A stretch of 64,000 bases of DNA from Sulfitobacter geojensis (GCF_000622325.1 NZ_JASE01000001.1:1-64000), one strand, 5' to 3'; positions 7,468-16,904 are shown, numbered from the stretch's first letter. Notes: generated by a model from the sequence alone, not told the origin. Made by a program: numbers and translations.

Positions 7468-9423
7468 TCAGGCGCTGGCCCGTGCTTGCGCATAGGCGAT
7501 AAAGAAATCAAAGCTGTCCGGGTTGGCCATGCTGTCGCGATTGACCACCTTTGCCGGATCACCGCCAAGCAACAGCTTTTTCACCGGAACTTCAAGCTTC
7601 TTACCGGATAAGGTACGCGGCACATCGGCAATCTGGACGATTTCGTTGGGGATGAACCGCGCTGACACCTGCGCCCGAATGGCGGCATTGATCTGTGCCT
7701 TGCGGTTTTCATCCAGCGGCGTGTTTTCAGCCGTCACAACAAACAGCGGCATAAAGCTTTCGCGGCCCAGAAACTCCAGATCCACGACCAGTGAATCCAT
7801 GACCCACTCCAGTCCCTCGACCGCCTGATAAATCTCGGCGCTGCCCATACGCAGACCTTTGCGATTGATCGTCGCGTCCGAGCGCCCGTAGATGACACTC
7901 GCCCCTGTTTCGTCAATCGAGATCCAGTCGCCGTGCCGCCAAACGCCGGGGTAGTCCTCAAAGTAGCTCTCGCGCAGGCGGCTCCCGTCGGTATCCCCCC
8001 AGAAATAAAGTGGCATCGAGGGCAGCGGTTCGGTACAAACCAATTCGCCGACCTCGCCCGTCAATTCATTGCCCAAGGCGTCATACGCACGCGTGGCGTT
8101 GCCCAAAGCGCGGCATTGCATTTCGCCTGCCCGCACCGGCATGCCCGGGTGGCCCAGAACAAAAGCACCGGCAAGGTCGGTTCCGCCGGAAATCGGTGCA
8201 AGCCATTGATCGGCTTTCACATCGCGGTAAATCCAGTCGTAAGCATCACCCGACAAGGGCGAACCGGTCGACCCTAACGAGCGGATCGCTGATAGGTCCA
8301 CATCGGCGCGCGGGGTAATCCCCGCTTTCATACAGGTGGTGAAATAGGCGGCCCCCGCACCGAAATACGTCAGCTGTTCATCCGCAACGAAGCGCCAAAG
8401 CACGCCCATGTCAGGATGGTTTGGCGCACCGTCAAACAACGCAACACAGGCCCCCTGCCCCAGTGCCATCCACTGGGCGTTCCACATGATCCAGCCCGAC
8501 GAGGTCAACCAGCAGAAACGATCCGCCGCGCTGATATCATGGTGCAGCGATTGTTTGGCCGCTTCCAGAATAATGCCGCCGTGACCATGTACAATCGGTT
8601 TGGGATTGCCCGTGGTGCCGGAGGAATAGACGATCCACAACGGGTGTTCGAATGCCACTTGCGTAGGTTCAAAAGTCACTTTGCCTTGCACCAGATCACG
8701 CCAATCCACGTGACCCTCCGGCAGCGCACCGACCACGGGCAGGGTCACAAACTGGGCAACACTCGGCAGGCCTGCGTTGATCTGGCCCAACACGTCCCGC
8801 CGATCCACGGTTTTGCCGCCATGCACATAACCGTCTTGCGCGATCAGCACCTTGGGCGCAATCTGTTTGAAACGGTCAAGGATGGCGACATGTCCCATAT
8901 CGGGCGCACAGAGCGACCAGATCGCACCGATACTTGCCGTGGCAAGCAGCGCGATCAGCGCCGTCTGCGTGTTGGGCAGAATGGCAACAACGCGGTCCCC
9001 TTCAACCACGCCCATATCGCGCAGATGTTTGGCAACGGATGCCACCTGCGCGCGCAACTCCCCCCACGTCATTTCCAAGCGCTCGAAAGTTTCCGATTGC
9101 ACGATCAGCGCGAGTTCATCCTCGCGGCCTTCGACGTGCTTCAGGATATTCTCGGCGTAGTTCAACCGCCCGCCGGTGCCCCATTCCATGTCCGGCATCT
9201 GGCGTTTGACCAGCAATTTCTCGGGTCGTACCGAGGCACGTACGTCGAAGAAATCCCAGATCGCGTTCCAGAACCCTTCAAGGTCGTCAACACTCCAGCG
9301 CCACATCGCGTTGTAGTCTTCAAAAGTCAGCCCTCGGGTGTCGCCGACAAAGCGTTCAAATTGTGCCATGGTCGAAGCGTTGTAGCGCTCAGGTGTCGGT
9401 GTCCACAGTGTCTTGGCCGTCAT
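7468..9423 (-). CDS. acetoacetate--CoA ligase
   Basis: A 651-residue ANL-superfamily ligase, matching acetoacetyl-CoA synthetase in length and in the N-terminal cap (FEDYNAMWRWSVDDLEGFW). The ATP loop is VYSSGTTGNPKPIVH; GGTDLAGAFVLGHPGMPV and the hinge region GRSDATINRKGLRMGSAEIY follow; PRTLSGKKLEVPVKKLL contains the adenylation lysine. It converts acetoacetate, or a related 3-keto acid, to its CoA ester with ATP. Its start overlaps the end of the upstream serine hydrolase gene (ATGA), and TesB follows. In an operon with a liv-type importer it plausibly activates an imported acid. Confidence 0.93.
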   Translation of the reverse strand: MTAKTLWTPTPERYNASTMAQFERFVGDTRGLTFEDYNAMWRWSVDDLEGFWNAIWDFFDVRASVRPEKLLVKRQMPDMEWGTGGRLNYAENILKHVEGREDELALIVQSETFERLEMTWGELRAQVASVAKHLRDMGVVEGDRVVAILPNTQTALIALLATASIGAIWSLCAPDMGHVAILDRFKQIAPKVLIAQDGYVHGGKTVDRRDVLGQINAGLPSVAQFVTLPVVGALPEGHVDWRDLVQGKVTFEPTQVAFEHPLWIVYSSGTTGNPKPIVHGHGGIILEAAKQSLHHDISAADRFCWLTSSGWIMWNAQWMALGQGACVALFDGAPNHPDMGVLWRFVADEQLTYFGAGAAYFTTCMKAGITPRADVDLSAIRSLGSTGSPLSGDAYDWIYRDVKADQWLAPISGGTDLAGAFVLGHPGMPVRAGEMQCRALGNATRAYDALGNELTGEVGELVCTEPLPSMPLYFWGDTDGSRLRESYFEDYPGVWRHGDWISIDETGASVIYGRSDATINRKGLRMGSAEIYQAVEGLEWVMDSLVVDLEFLGRESFMPLFVVTAENTPLDENRKAQINAAIRAQVSARFIPNEIVQIADVPRTLSGKKLEVPVKKLLLGGDPAKVVNRDSMANPDSFDFFIAYAQARASA

Positions 9424-10625
9424 GTCAGCGCCCCCTGCACCAAGGCCTTGAGCTGCGAGCGAGCAGGGTAGGAACTGCTGGGCGCGAGTTGGGTAAAGAA
9501 TACGACAGACAGCTCATGCACCGGATCGACCCAAAAGAAAGTCGAGGCCATGCCGCCCCATGAAAAGTCGCCCTTTGATCCTGGCACCCTTGCCCGTGCC
9601 GGATCCAGAACAACAGCGCCGCCAATGCCAAACCCCATACCGTCCATCGGCTGTTCGGCAAAGCTGGACGGCCCCATGGATGCAATGTCACCCGTCAGGT
9701 GATTGCGCATCATAAAGGACAGAATATGCGGTGAAACCAACCCCTTACCCCCGTCGCGCAGCATTTCAGCGAACTTTAGGTAATCGTCGATGGTGCCGAC
9801 CAACCCGCCACCGCCCGAATGCATGTTGGTGTCATGATAGGGCGACCCGTCCGCATGATCCGTCTGGCGCAGACTGTCGCCGCCTTCTGCTTTGGCGTTC
9901 AAATCAAATGCTTCGCCCGCCAGCGGCGTGTAAAGCGATGCAAATCTGTCGCCTGTCCCTGCGGGGACGCGGAACCGTGTTTCTGTCATTCCCAGCGGAC
10001 CCAGAATTTCCGTTTCGAAAAATGCATCAAGCGTCTGGCCGCTGATTACTTCAATCACGCGACCAATGATATCGATGCCGACGGAGTATTCCCAACGTGA
10101 CCCCGGACGGAAGGCCAATGGTAGCGCAGCGATTTCATCAGCAGTTTGCGCCAACGTCCGCGCGCCAGGGCTGAAATCAAGCTTGGCGTCACGCATCGCC
10201 TTTGACACAAGGCCAGGGTTGAACGAATAGCTAAGCCCCGATGTATGGGTCAGCAACTGGTGCAAAGTGGGCACCGCGCAGGGTTCTGTCTGGGACAGAT
10301 CGCTGGCATCGGGCACCAGACATCTTGTCTCCGCAAAGCTTGGGATAAAGTCCGAAACCGGCGCATCCAGATGGACCAGACCGCGTTCGACCAGCAACAT
10401 CAGGCCAAGCGACGTGATCGGTTTTGTCATGGAATAGATGCGGGCAACCGTGTCGCGTTCCCACGGCAGGCTGGATGCAATATCACGCAACCCGGCTTGG
10501 GCATAGTAAACCTCGGCCCCGCCCTGCGCCACCAGCACCGAGCAGCCCGGATATTGTTGCCGGTCTACGTATCCCTGCATCCAGCCCGAAATGCGGTCAA
10601 GCCGCGATATGTCAAAGTTACCCAT
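9420..10625 (-). CDS. serine hydrolase, beta-lactamase/esterase class C fold
   Basis: Start placed at 10625 because GAGAG lies about seven bases upstream; the longer frame to 10664 would run into the end of livF. The 401-residue protein has the SxxK motif in RIYSMTKPITSLG, a tyrosine motif YSVGIDIIGR in which the Asn of the class C YxN is replaced, and GGGGLVGTIDDYLKF near the C-terminus. This pattern fits EstB-like esterases or lactone hydrolases more than true beta-lactamases. No signal peptide is seen, so it probably acts in the cytosol on an ester or thioester. It lies between livF and the acetoacetyl-CoA synthetase and may hydrolyse an imported ester or lactone (inference). Confidence 0.85.
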   Translation of the reverse strand: MGNFDISRLDRISGWMQGYVDRQQYPGCSVLVAQGGAEVYYAQAGLRDIASSLPWERDTVARIYSMTKPITSLGLMLLVERGLVHLDAPVSDFIPSFAETRCLVPDASDLSQTEPCAVPTLHQLLTHTSGLSYSFNPGLVSKAMRDAKLDFSPGARTLAQTADEIAALPLAFRPGSRWEYSVGIDIIGRVIEVISGQTLDAFFETEILGPLGMTETRFRVPAGTGDRFASLYTPLAGEAFDLNAKAEGGDSLRQTDHADGSPYHDTNMHSGGGGLVGTIDDYLKFAEMLRDGGKGLVSPHILSFMMRNHLTGDIASMGPSSFAEQPMDGMGFGIGGAVVLDPARARVPGSKGDFSWGGMASTFFWVDPVHELSVVFFTQLAPSSSYPARSQLKALVQGALT

Positions 10626-10648
10626 CGCAGCTCTCACTTTTTGCTTGG

Positions 10649-11350
10649 TTAGACTTCCAACCATTCCTTGCGCACATCTTCACGGTTTTTCAACTCGTCC
10701 GGCGTGCCCTCAAAGACAACTTGCCCGTGACCCATCACATAAACGCGGTCGGCAATGTCCATCGCAATCGACAGCTTTTGCTCAACCAGCAAGGTCGAGA
10801 TACCCCGTTCGGCAATTGCTTTGAGCACCTCGGCGACTTTTTGCACCATCTGCGGCGACAGCCCTTCGGTCGGCTCATCAATCATGACGAAATCGGGATC
10901 ACCCATCAGCGTACGGCACATGGTTAGCATCTGCTGTTCGCCCCCCGACAGCACCGATGCTTCGACATCTGCACGCCGGTCAAGGTTTTCGAACATATCG
11001 AACATCATCTGCATCGACCATCGGCCTGCGCCATCCTTCTGACCGGGCTTAAGGCCCAGCGTCAGATTTTGCCGTGTGGTCAGCCCCGGAAAGATATCGC
11101 GGTTTTCGGGCACATAGCCGATCCCGAGATTGGCAATCTCGAACGCCTTTTTGCCTGCGATCTCTTGCCCTTTGAACTTGACCGACCCTTGCGGGGCAAC
11201 CTCGCCCATGATGGCTTTGCAGGTGGTCGAACGGCCAACACCGTTGCGACCCAAAAGTGCGACGATCTCGCCTTCCTGTACGTTCATCGACACCCCTTGA
11301 AGGATGTGAGATTTGCCGTAGTAGGCATGCATATCTGTAATTTCGATCAA
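10649..11350 (-). CDS. livF: ABC transporter ATP-binding protein (LivF type)
   Basis: 233 residues, typical of LivF. Walker A reads LLGRNGVGRSTTCKAI, with Arg in place of the near-invariant Lys; the codon is CGT. The signature is LSGGEQQML, Walker B is FVMIDEPTEGLSP, and the switch His lies beyond it in LLVEQKL-type sequence (no clear His, as in many LivF proteins). It pairs with LivG to drive uptake by LivHM. It overlaps livG by four bases. The K-to-R change would normally impair ATP hydrolysis, yet the rest of the protein is intact, so it may be a lineage-specific variant with LivG carrying most of the activity (inference). Confidence 0.93.
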   Translation of the reverse strand: MIEITDMHAYYGKSHILQGVSMNVQEGEIVALLGRNGVGRSTTCKAIMGEVAPQGSVKFKGQEIAGKKAFEIANLGIGYVPENRDIFPGLTTRQNLTLGLKPGQKDGAGRWSMQMMFDMFENLDRRADVEASVLSGGEQQMLTMCRTLMGDPDFVMIDEPTEGLSPQMVQKVAEVLKAIAERGISTLLVEQKLSIAMDIADRVYVMGHGQVVFEGTPDELKNREDVRKEWLEV

Positions 11351-12108
11351 TGTTCTGCCTCCAACGCAGCACCCAGATACGCTTCTTGTACTTTGGGATC
11401 CGCGCGCACCAGTTCAGGTGTGTTTGTTGCGATAATTTCACCATAGACCAGCACGGAAATCCTGTCGGCCAGTCCAAAGACCACGCCCATGTCATGTTCG
11501 ACCATGATCAGTGTTTTGCCCTCGGTCACCTTCATAATCAGGTCGGTGATATAGTCGGTTTCCGAATGGCTCATCCCTGCGGTGGGTTCATCCAACATGA
11601 TGACATCCGCACCGCCCGCAATCGTGATCCCGATCTCAAGCGCACGTTGTTCAGCATAAGACAGGGTGCCCGCCGGTAAATTACGACGCTCAAGCAAATT
11701 GATCTGGTCAAGGATCGCATCCGCCCCCTCCGTCAATTTGCGGCTGTTGTTCACCAGATTCCAGAACGAGTATTTATACCCCTGCGCCCATAGCAACGCA
11801 CAGCGCACATTCTCGAAAACCGACATGGCCGGAAAGATATTGGTGATCTGGAAGGACCGCGACAAACCCTTGCGGTTAATCTGATAAGGCTCAAGCCCTG
11901 CCAGATCCTCCCCGTGGAGTTTGACAGTCCCCGAAGTCGGCGGGAACCGCGCGGTGATCAGGTTGAACAGCGTGGACTTGCCCGCGCCGTTCGGCCCGAT
12001 AATCGCATGGCGCTCAGCCTTACCAATCGACAAGTCGATGCCGCGGATGATCTCTGCTTTGCCAAAGCTTTTCTTCAGCCCGCTTAGCTCAAGTGCTGGA
12101 ACGCTCAT
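11347..12108 (-). CDS. livG: ABC transporter ATP-binding protein (LivG type)
   Basis: 253 residues. Walker A is canonical (GPNGAGKSTLFNLI), the signature is the LivG-type LSYAEQRALEIG, Walker B is VIMLDEPTAGMS, and the switch histidine is in IMVEHDMGVVFGLAD. It is the partner ATPase of LivF in a branched-chain-type importer at the inner membrane. It overlaps both livM and livF by four bases each, showing tight translational coupling. Unlike LivF next door it keeps the Walker A lysine. Substrate specificity resides in the binding protein and cannot be told from this gene. Confidence 0.94.
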   Translation of the reverse strand: MSVPALELSGLKKSFGKAEIIRGIDLSIGKAERHAIIGPNGAGKSTLFNLITARFPPTSGTVKLHGEDLAGLEPYQINRKGLSRSFQITNIFPAMSVFENVRCALLWAQGYKYSFWNLVNNSRKLTEGADAILDQINLLERRNLPAGTLSYAEQRALEIGITIAGGADVIMLDEPTAGMSHSETDYITDLIMKVTEGKTLIMVEHDMGVVFGLADRISVLVYGEIIATNTPELVRADPKVQEAYLGAALEAEH

Positions 12109-13427
12109 GATGCCCCTCCTGCTGTGTTGGCTTCATCCCATGCTTCTTTCAGGGCCGGAGCTGTGGATCTGGCAATGCCAATGCCCACGACCGCAACCGC
12201 TGCAGCAATGATCCAAGGCAGAACCGTGTGGCTGTCAAAAGTTGTCCAGAACAGCGTCATTTCAACGTCGCCTGTCGCGCCATGACGATAGTGGAAAACC
12301 ATCTCGATCAAGGCACAGATGCCGAGAATACCGATCGCTGCAGGCACCAATGTCTTGACGTAGGGAAGTAACAATCCCCGCGCCTTGCCCAGCCGGTAGG
12401 CTGGCACATGCATCATGATCAATCCGGCAAGTCCGCCCGGAAAGAACATCACGGTAGCAAGGAACAATGCGCCAACATAGATCGCCCACAGTTCTGTCTG
12501 CAGGCTAAGCACAGTCTGCAAAAGCGTGAACACAATCGCCCCGATGATCGGCCCGAAGAAGAAACCGACACCGCCAAGGAAGGTCACCAGAAGGATCACG
12601 CCCGACGAGGCCGCGTTCAGGTTTTCTTCGGTCAGGATTTCATAGCTGATGGCGAACAGACCACCCGCGATGCCGCAGAAGAAACCAGAGGCACAGAAGC
12701 TGTAGAAGCGGACCCACCTTGCGGAGTAACCCAGGAATTGCGCGCGTTCCGGGTTGTCGCGGACCGCGTTGGCCATCCGTCCCACGGGTGTGCGCGAAAA
12801 CAGGTACATCAGGATTGCCGATAGCATCAACCAGAAGGAAATCAGATAGTAGACTTCGATCTGTTTCAGGAATTCGACACCAAAGAACGGCAGACCATAT
12901 GTCCGGTCGCCCGAAATACCTTCCTCACCACCGAAGAAGGCGACGATAATCACCGAACAGGCGGCAATCAATTCGCCAACGCCAAGCGAAATCATCGCAA
13001 AGCGTGTACCTGCGCCCGAGGTCGAGAAAGAGCCGATGAGCATGGCAAACCCCATGCCGAACAAACCGCCAAAGAGCGGCAACAGCGGCAAAGGGAAGGC
13101 GATGCTGTAATCTTCGATGTAGTTCATCAAATGCATACAGAAGAACCCGCCAAGGCCCATGTAGACCGCATGGCCAAAGGACAGCATGCCGCCCTGCCCC
13201 AGCAACATATTATACGCCAGCGCAAAGATCACCGTGATCCACATCTGGTTCATGATCGTCAGCGCGGAGTTGGACGTGAAGATAAAGGGCATGATCAGCA
13301 GCGCTATGGCGGCGATGACCCATGGCATTACAGTCAGCGACAAGGAACCCGCACGCATCCGTTCGGATGCTTTGCTTGGGTCGGTTGTGATCTGTTCTTT
13401 CGGATCTTTGGTCATCTCGTCGGTCAT
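12105..13427 (-). CDS. livM: branched-chain-type ABC transporter permease (LivM type)
   Basis: 440 residues, long for LivM (usually 320-420), with about ten hydrophobic segments. The N-terminal 35 residues are hydrophilic. Characteristic LivM sequence is seen in AYNMLLGQGGMLSFGHAVYMG and SRTPVGRMANAVRDNPERAQF, the cytoplasmic loop that contacts the ATPases. A C-terminal extension after about residue 335 adds two or three more membrane segments (VPAAIGILGICALIEMVF). It forms the inner-membrane channel with LivH. It overlaps livH upstream and livG downstream by four bases. Confidence 0.93.
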   Translation of the reverse strand: MTDEMTKDPKEQITTDPSKASERMRAGSLSLTVMPWVIAAIALLIMPFIFTSNSALTIMNQMWITVIFALAYNMLLGQGGMLSFGHAVYMGLGGFFCMHLMNYIEDYSIAFPLPLLPLFGGLFGMGFAMLIGSFSTSGAGTRFAMISLGVGELIAACSVIIVAFFGGEEGISGDRTYGLPFFGVEFLKQIEVYYLISFWLMLSAILMYLFSRTPVGRMANAVRDNPERAQFLGYSARWVRFYSFCASGFFCGIAGGLFAISYEILTEENLNAASSGVILLVTFLGGVGFFFGPIIGAIVFTLLQTVLSLQTELWAIYVGALFLATVMFFPGGLAGLIMMHVPAYRLGKARGLLLPYVKTLVPAAIGILGICALIEMVFHYRHGATGDVEMTLFWTTFDSHTVLPWIIAAAVAVVGIGIARSTAPALKEAWDEANTAGGAS

Positions 13428-14380
13428 GATTCACGCTTTCCGAAAAGGCCCGCAGGGCGGAAGATCAGGATTAGCACCATCAGGATATACGGCAGAATAT
13501 CCGCAATCTGGGGGCTGGTGACGGTCCATAGATCGCGCAGCGGATTTTCACTCATATTTTCGGGGGTCGCAAAACCAAGCCCGTTCAGAATATCCGACAT
13601 CGCAATGTTGTAGGATTTGGCAAATGTGGTGATCCACCCGATCAAAAGCGACGCAACAAGCGCACCCCAAAGGGAGCCGAGGCCGCCAATCACAATGGTC
13701 ACGAACACGATTGAGCCAAGTACAAAGGCCATACCGGGGAATGTGCCCAGCACCGGCCCCGCAATCACACCGGCCACACCCGCAAGCGCGGTGCCGACAC
13801 CAAAGACGCCCATGAAGATCAGCGGCACATTGTGCCCCAGCGCTTCGACCGTGCGCGGATAGCTCAAAGCCGCCTGAATGATCATCCCGACGCGTGTTTT
13901 GGTCAGGATATAAAGCAGGCCGATAAAGATGCTGATCGAGATGAAGATCATAAAGATTTTATACGCAGGGATAGAATTGCCCGCGATGGAGAATGCCGTG
14001 AAATTCAGAACCTCGGGCACCGAATATGGCATCTGGTTCTTGCCCCAGATGAACTGCACCAATTCCTCGATCAACAGCGCCAGACCGAAGGTAAAGATCA
14101 GTTCGGGCACATGACCATACTGGTGGACCCGTCTTAACCCGTATCGTTCAACACCGGCCCCCATCACACCGACAACCAGCGGAGCAATTAACAGGCCGAC
14201 CCAGAAACCCAGCGCCATGCTGATCTGATAGGCAAAATAGGCACCCAGCATGTAAAAGCTGGCATGGGCGAAGTTCAAAACGCCCATCATGGAGAAAATA
14301 AGCGTCAGGCCGGCCGAAAGCATAAACAACAGCAGTCCGGTCACAAGCCCGTCGATTATGTTGACGAGGATGAGTTCCAT
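13424..14380 (-). CDS. livH: branched-chain-type ABC transporter permease (LivH type)
   Basis: 318 residues with eight or so hydrophobic segments. LTLIFSMMGVLNFAHASFYML is the LivH signature region, and GGLGSLWGALVASLLIGW lies in the conserved C-terminal half. It forms the transmembrane channel with LivM. It is preceded by an 80-base gap from livK that holds a strong hairpin, so its expression is likely lower than that of the binding protein. Its TGA overlaps the livM ATG. Confidence 0.94.
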   Translation of the reverse strand: MELILVNIIDGLVTGLLLFMLSAGLTLIFSMMGVLNFAHASFYMLGAYFAYQISMALGFWVGLLIAPLVVGVMGAGVERYGLRRVHQYGHVPELIFTFGLALLIEELVQFIWGKNQMPYSVPEVLNFTAFSIAGNSIPAYKIFMIFISISIFIGLLYILTKTRVGMIIQAALSYPRTVEALGHNVPLIFMGVFGVGTALAGVAGVIAGPVLGTFPGMAFVLGSIVFVTIVIGGLGSLWGALVASLLIGWITTFAKSYNIAMSDILNGLGFATPENMSENPLRDLWTVTSPQIADILPYILMVLILIFRPAGLFGKRES

Positions 14381-14420
14381 CGGTCCCCCTAAGGGTTAAC
14401 AAAGAATATGAAGAGGCAAA

Positions 14421-14449
14421 TGTCCCGCCACAGCATATGTGGCGGGACA
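14421..14449 (-). terminator. intercistronic hairpin between livK and livH
   Basis: A perfect 12-bp stem (TGTCCCGCCACA / TGTGGCGGGACA) closes a five-base loop. It lies 11 bases past the livK stop and 40 bases before livH. No T-run follows in the transcribed direction, so it is more likely a partial terminator or mRNA-protecting hairpin that gives excess binding protein over permease than a full stop (inference). Confidence 0.7.
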
Positions 14450-14460
14450 GGACGCAGCGC

Positions 14461-15705
14461 TTATGGGCGCTTCATCTTACATGTTGTTTCGCTGTCCATC
14501 GACGCCATCTCGATTGTCGATTCGGTTTTCACACCGAATGCAGAGCTGTCGTAGGGGAACTCGATGTCGTCATCTGTGTGAACACCGATGTGCATGTCCT
14601 GAATCAACTGGTGATCCTGTGGACGCATGAACAGTTTACCGCCCCACATGGAATCGTATTCCATGCTTTCCAGTGCAGTCGCCACGGCGACAACGTCATC
14701 TGCTGTACCAGCTTCTTTGATCGCCTCTGCCAGCATGCCGATCGTGTTGTAGATACGGCTTTGGTCGATGTTGCCATCGGGGTGACGCTCAAGGAACGAG
14801 TTATACGCATCGCGGGCACGATCAGAACCGATAGGGTTGATGGCACCTTGAGAGATCAGACGGATACGGTCCTTGGCGCTTTCACCAAAGGCCGCGGTCA
14901 TGCCGGAACCAGCCGCATAATACGTGTAAATCGGACCTTCGAAACCATTTTCGATGATCGACTTACCCAGACCCAACATGTCCGCGCCCCAGTTACCGGT
15001 GATCACAGCATCCGCGCCGGACGCCACAACTTTGCGGGCATATGGGGTAAAGTCCTTGACCTTGCCGATCGGGTGCAGTTCGTCACCGACGATTTCCATA
15101 TCAGGTGATTTTTCGCCCAGCATCTTGTTTGCAGCCGCCGATACCGCCTTACCAAAGGAATAGTCCTGACCGATGATGTAAACTTTTTCGATGCTGTCAT
15201 CTGCTGCGATGACGTCTGTCAGCGCGTCCATTTTGATGTCTGCGTTCGCATCAAATCGGAAGTGCCAGAAGTTACACTTGTCGTTGGTCAGCGCCGGATC
15301 AACCGCAGCATAGTTCAAGAACAGAACGCGGCTGTCGGGGTTACGCTTGTTGTGTTTGTCGATTGCTTCGGTCAGCGCGTTCGCAACACCCGAGGAGTTG
15401 CCCTGCACGATATAACGGATGCCTTGGTCGATCGCGACCTGCAGCTGGATCAGCGATTCTTTGGGGCTGATTTTATTGTCAAAACCGACAACTTCCATCA
15501 TCGTCCCGTCCAACAGACCACCGCTTTCGTTTACCATAAAATCCACGGCATGTTCGAACTGGTGCAGACCGTTTGTACCGGTGCTTGCAAAAGGACCGGA
15601 CAGCGGGTCGATGAAGGCGATCTTGATGTTTTCAGCAAAGGCAGCAGACGCACCAATGGCCAGCGAAAGCGCAGATACCAAGCCGAGTTTCGTTAGATTT
15701 TTCAT
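14461..15705 (-). CDS. livK: branched-chain-type ABC transporter substrate-binding protein
   Basis: 414 residues with a Sec signal peptide (LVSALSLAIGASAAFAEN, cleavage after AFA). The mature part begins IKIAFIDPLSGPFASTGT, the usual LivK-type start, and includes YIVQGNSSGVANAL and VYIIGQDYSFGKAVSAAA of the two periplasmic lobes. It would capture the substrate in the periplasm for LivHMGF. Because the operon continues into a serine hydrolase, acetoacetyl-CoA synthetase and thioesterase, the ligand is more likely an organic acid or ester than leucine (inference). The ribosome site TTGGGAGGAAC precedes the ATG, and a good sigma-70-like promoter lies upstream. Confidence 0.93.
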   Translation of the reverse strand: MKNLTKLGLVSALSLAIGASAAFAENIKIAFIDPLSGPFASTGTNGLHQFEHAVDFMVNESGGLLDGTMMEVVGFDNKISPKESLIQLQVAIDQGIRYIVQGNSSGVANALTEAIDKHNKRNPDSRVLFLNYAAVDPALTNDKCNFWHFRFDANADIKMDALTDVIAADDSIEKVYIIGQDYSFGKAVSAAANKMLGEKSPDMEIVGDELHPIGKVKDFTPYARKVVASGADAVITGNWGADMLGLGKSIIENGFEGPIYTYYAAGSGMTAAFGESAKDRIRLISQGAINPIGSDRARDAYNSFLERHPDGNIDQSRIYNTIGMLAEAIKEAGTADDVVAVATALESMEYDSMWGGKLFMRPQDHQLIQDMHIGVHTDDDIEFPYDSSAFGVKTESTIEMASMDSETTCKMKRP

Positions 15706-16084
15706 GTGTTCCTCCCAAGGAAATAGTACGCCCCATTTTATATTTTCGGGGTCTTGATAGATTTAGAAAGAGTTGCACACCCCCTGTCAAAGTCAAGAGT
15801 TCAGGTGCTGTATTCCCCTGCGTAACTTGTGGTGCCTGGCCTTTCAAAATCTTGAATTCGGGCACTGCTCCGGGAGAAGAAAAAATAGGCACTCCCCTCA
15901 GGCACGGATCTAACTATTTATTTTATAACAGAATTTATTAAATCTCTTTGAGCTAGGATTGGGGAAACGCATCCAAGTTCTCCCAAGGACTGCCCAAAGT
16001 TTCGGCGTTCAACTTGGCAAGGAATGATCCAAAGCCAAAAAACAGAATCGTCAAATGTTACTTTATTAATTCCGCTCTGCGAAA
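15706..16084. other. intergenic region upstream of livK
   Basis: This 379-base gap holds the livK leader and promoter and the downstream side of the iclR gene. Bases about 15908-15950 are very AT-rich. CCAAGTT (15973-15979) and AACTTGG (16011-16017) form a perfect 7-bp inverted repeat 31 bases apart, perhaps a weak terminator for the iclR operon or a regulator site. No coding region is supported. Confidence 0.45.
15762..15790 (-). promoter_or_regulatory. sigma-70-type promoter for the livK operon
   Basis: On the minus strand TTGACA (15790-15785) is a perfect -35 box, followed after exactly 17 bases by TCTAAA (15767-15762), a 4/6 match to the -10 box. This gives a leader of about 50 bases before the livK ATG at 15705. 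Predicted from sequence only. Confidence 0.6.
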
Positions 16085-16900
16085 CTACTGACCAAGCGAG
16101 TCATTGCCGGATCGGATGCTTAGGGTTTCGCCCGCTTTTATCAAACGGGGCGCATAGGTATTTTCAAGCTGCTTTGGCTTCACGTGGAAAGATGGCCCCC
16201 CCACGTTAAGCCCGTAAACCCGCGCACCGCCCAGCGAGAAAACAGGCACGGCGATCCCGTTCACGTCAGACCGCCATGTCCCGTAGCCAGTGCAAAATCC
16301 CTTATCCTCGTAATGCGATTTGGCTTCTGCAAACCGTGCGCGGCCGTCGGCTTCGCGCTGCTTACTTTCGCGGCCTGCAATCTCGAATACCGCCTCGCGG
16401 GCATCGTCATGCATCCCCACCAGAATAGCCTGCCCCATACCTGAATCAAACAGCGGCAGACGGGTGCCGATACGGATCGACAGAGCAACGCCCTCTCGGG
16501 AATTGCAGGTGACCAGATAGATCACATCCAGATCGTGCTGCTCCCCCAGCGCGACGGTGATATAGGTATTCGGTCCGTCGCGCAGTTGGCGCATTTCGTA
16601 TTTTGCGCGCTCGCCGATGTCTATCGCCGACAGCACACTGAACCCCAGATGCAGCACACCCGCGCTCAACCGGTAGGTTCCCGCGCGGGTGTCTGCCACC
16701 AGATAATCCAATGCACATAACGTATGGGTCAGACGAAAAATCGTCGCCTTGGGAAGACCTGTCCTCTCGGAAAAGTCCGAATTGCTCAAAGAGACTTCAC
16801 CCGTGCGAAAACAGCGCAGCAACTCCAGCCCCCGCGCCAAGGCCGTGACAAAGTTACGGTCCTTCAAGTCTTCCGCGCCGGTCTGAAGTTCGTCTGCCAC
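16085..16900 (-). CDS. IclR family transcriptional regulator
   Basis: 271 residues. The N-terminal winged helix (about residues 15-80) reads FVTALARGLELLRCF, then LSNSDFSERTGLPKATIFRLTHTL with the recognition helix. The C-terminal effector domain includes GTRLPLFDSGMGQAILVGM and FCTGYGTWRSDVNGIAVPVF, both standard for IclR. It is the last gene of the minus-strand acyl-CoA operon, starting four bases after the kinase stop, and so is likely produced with the pathway it controls. A 21-bp palindrome in the divergent promoter at 24948-24968 is a candidate target. The ligand is probably a pathway acid or CoA ester (inference). Confidence 0.92.
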   Translation of the reverse strand: MADELQTGAEDLKDRNFVTALARGLELLRCFRTGEVSLSNSDFSERTGLPKATIFRLTHTLCALDYLVADTRAGTYRLSAGVLHLGFSVLSAIDIGERAKYEMRQLRDGPNTYITVALGEQHDLDVIYLVTCNSREGVALSIRIGTRLPLFDSGMGQAILVGMHDDAREAVFEIAGRESKQREADGRARFAEAKSHYEDKGFCTGYGTWRSDVNGIAVPVFSLGGARVYGLNVGGPSFHVKPKQLENTYAPRLIKAGETLSIRSGNDSLGQ

Positions 16901-16904
16901 AATC

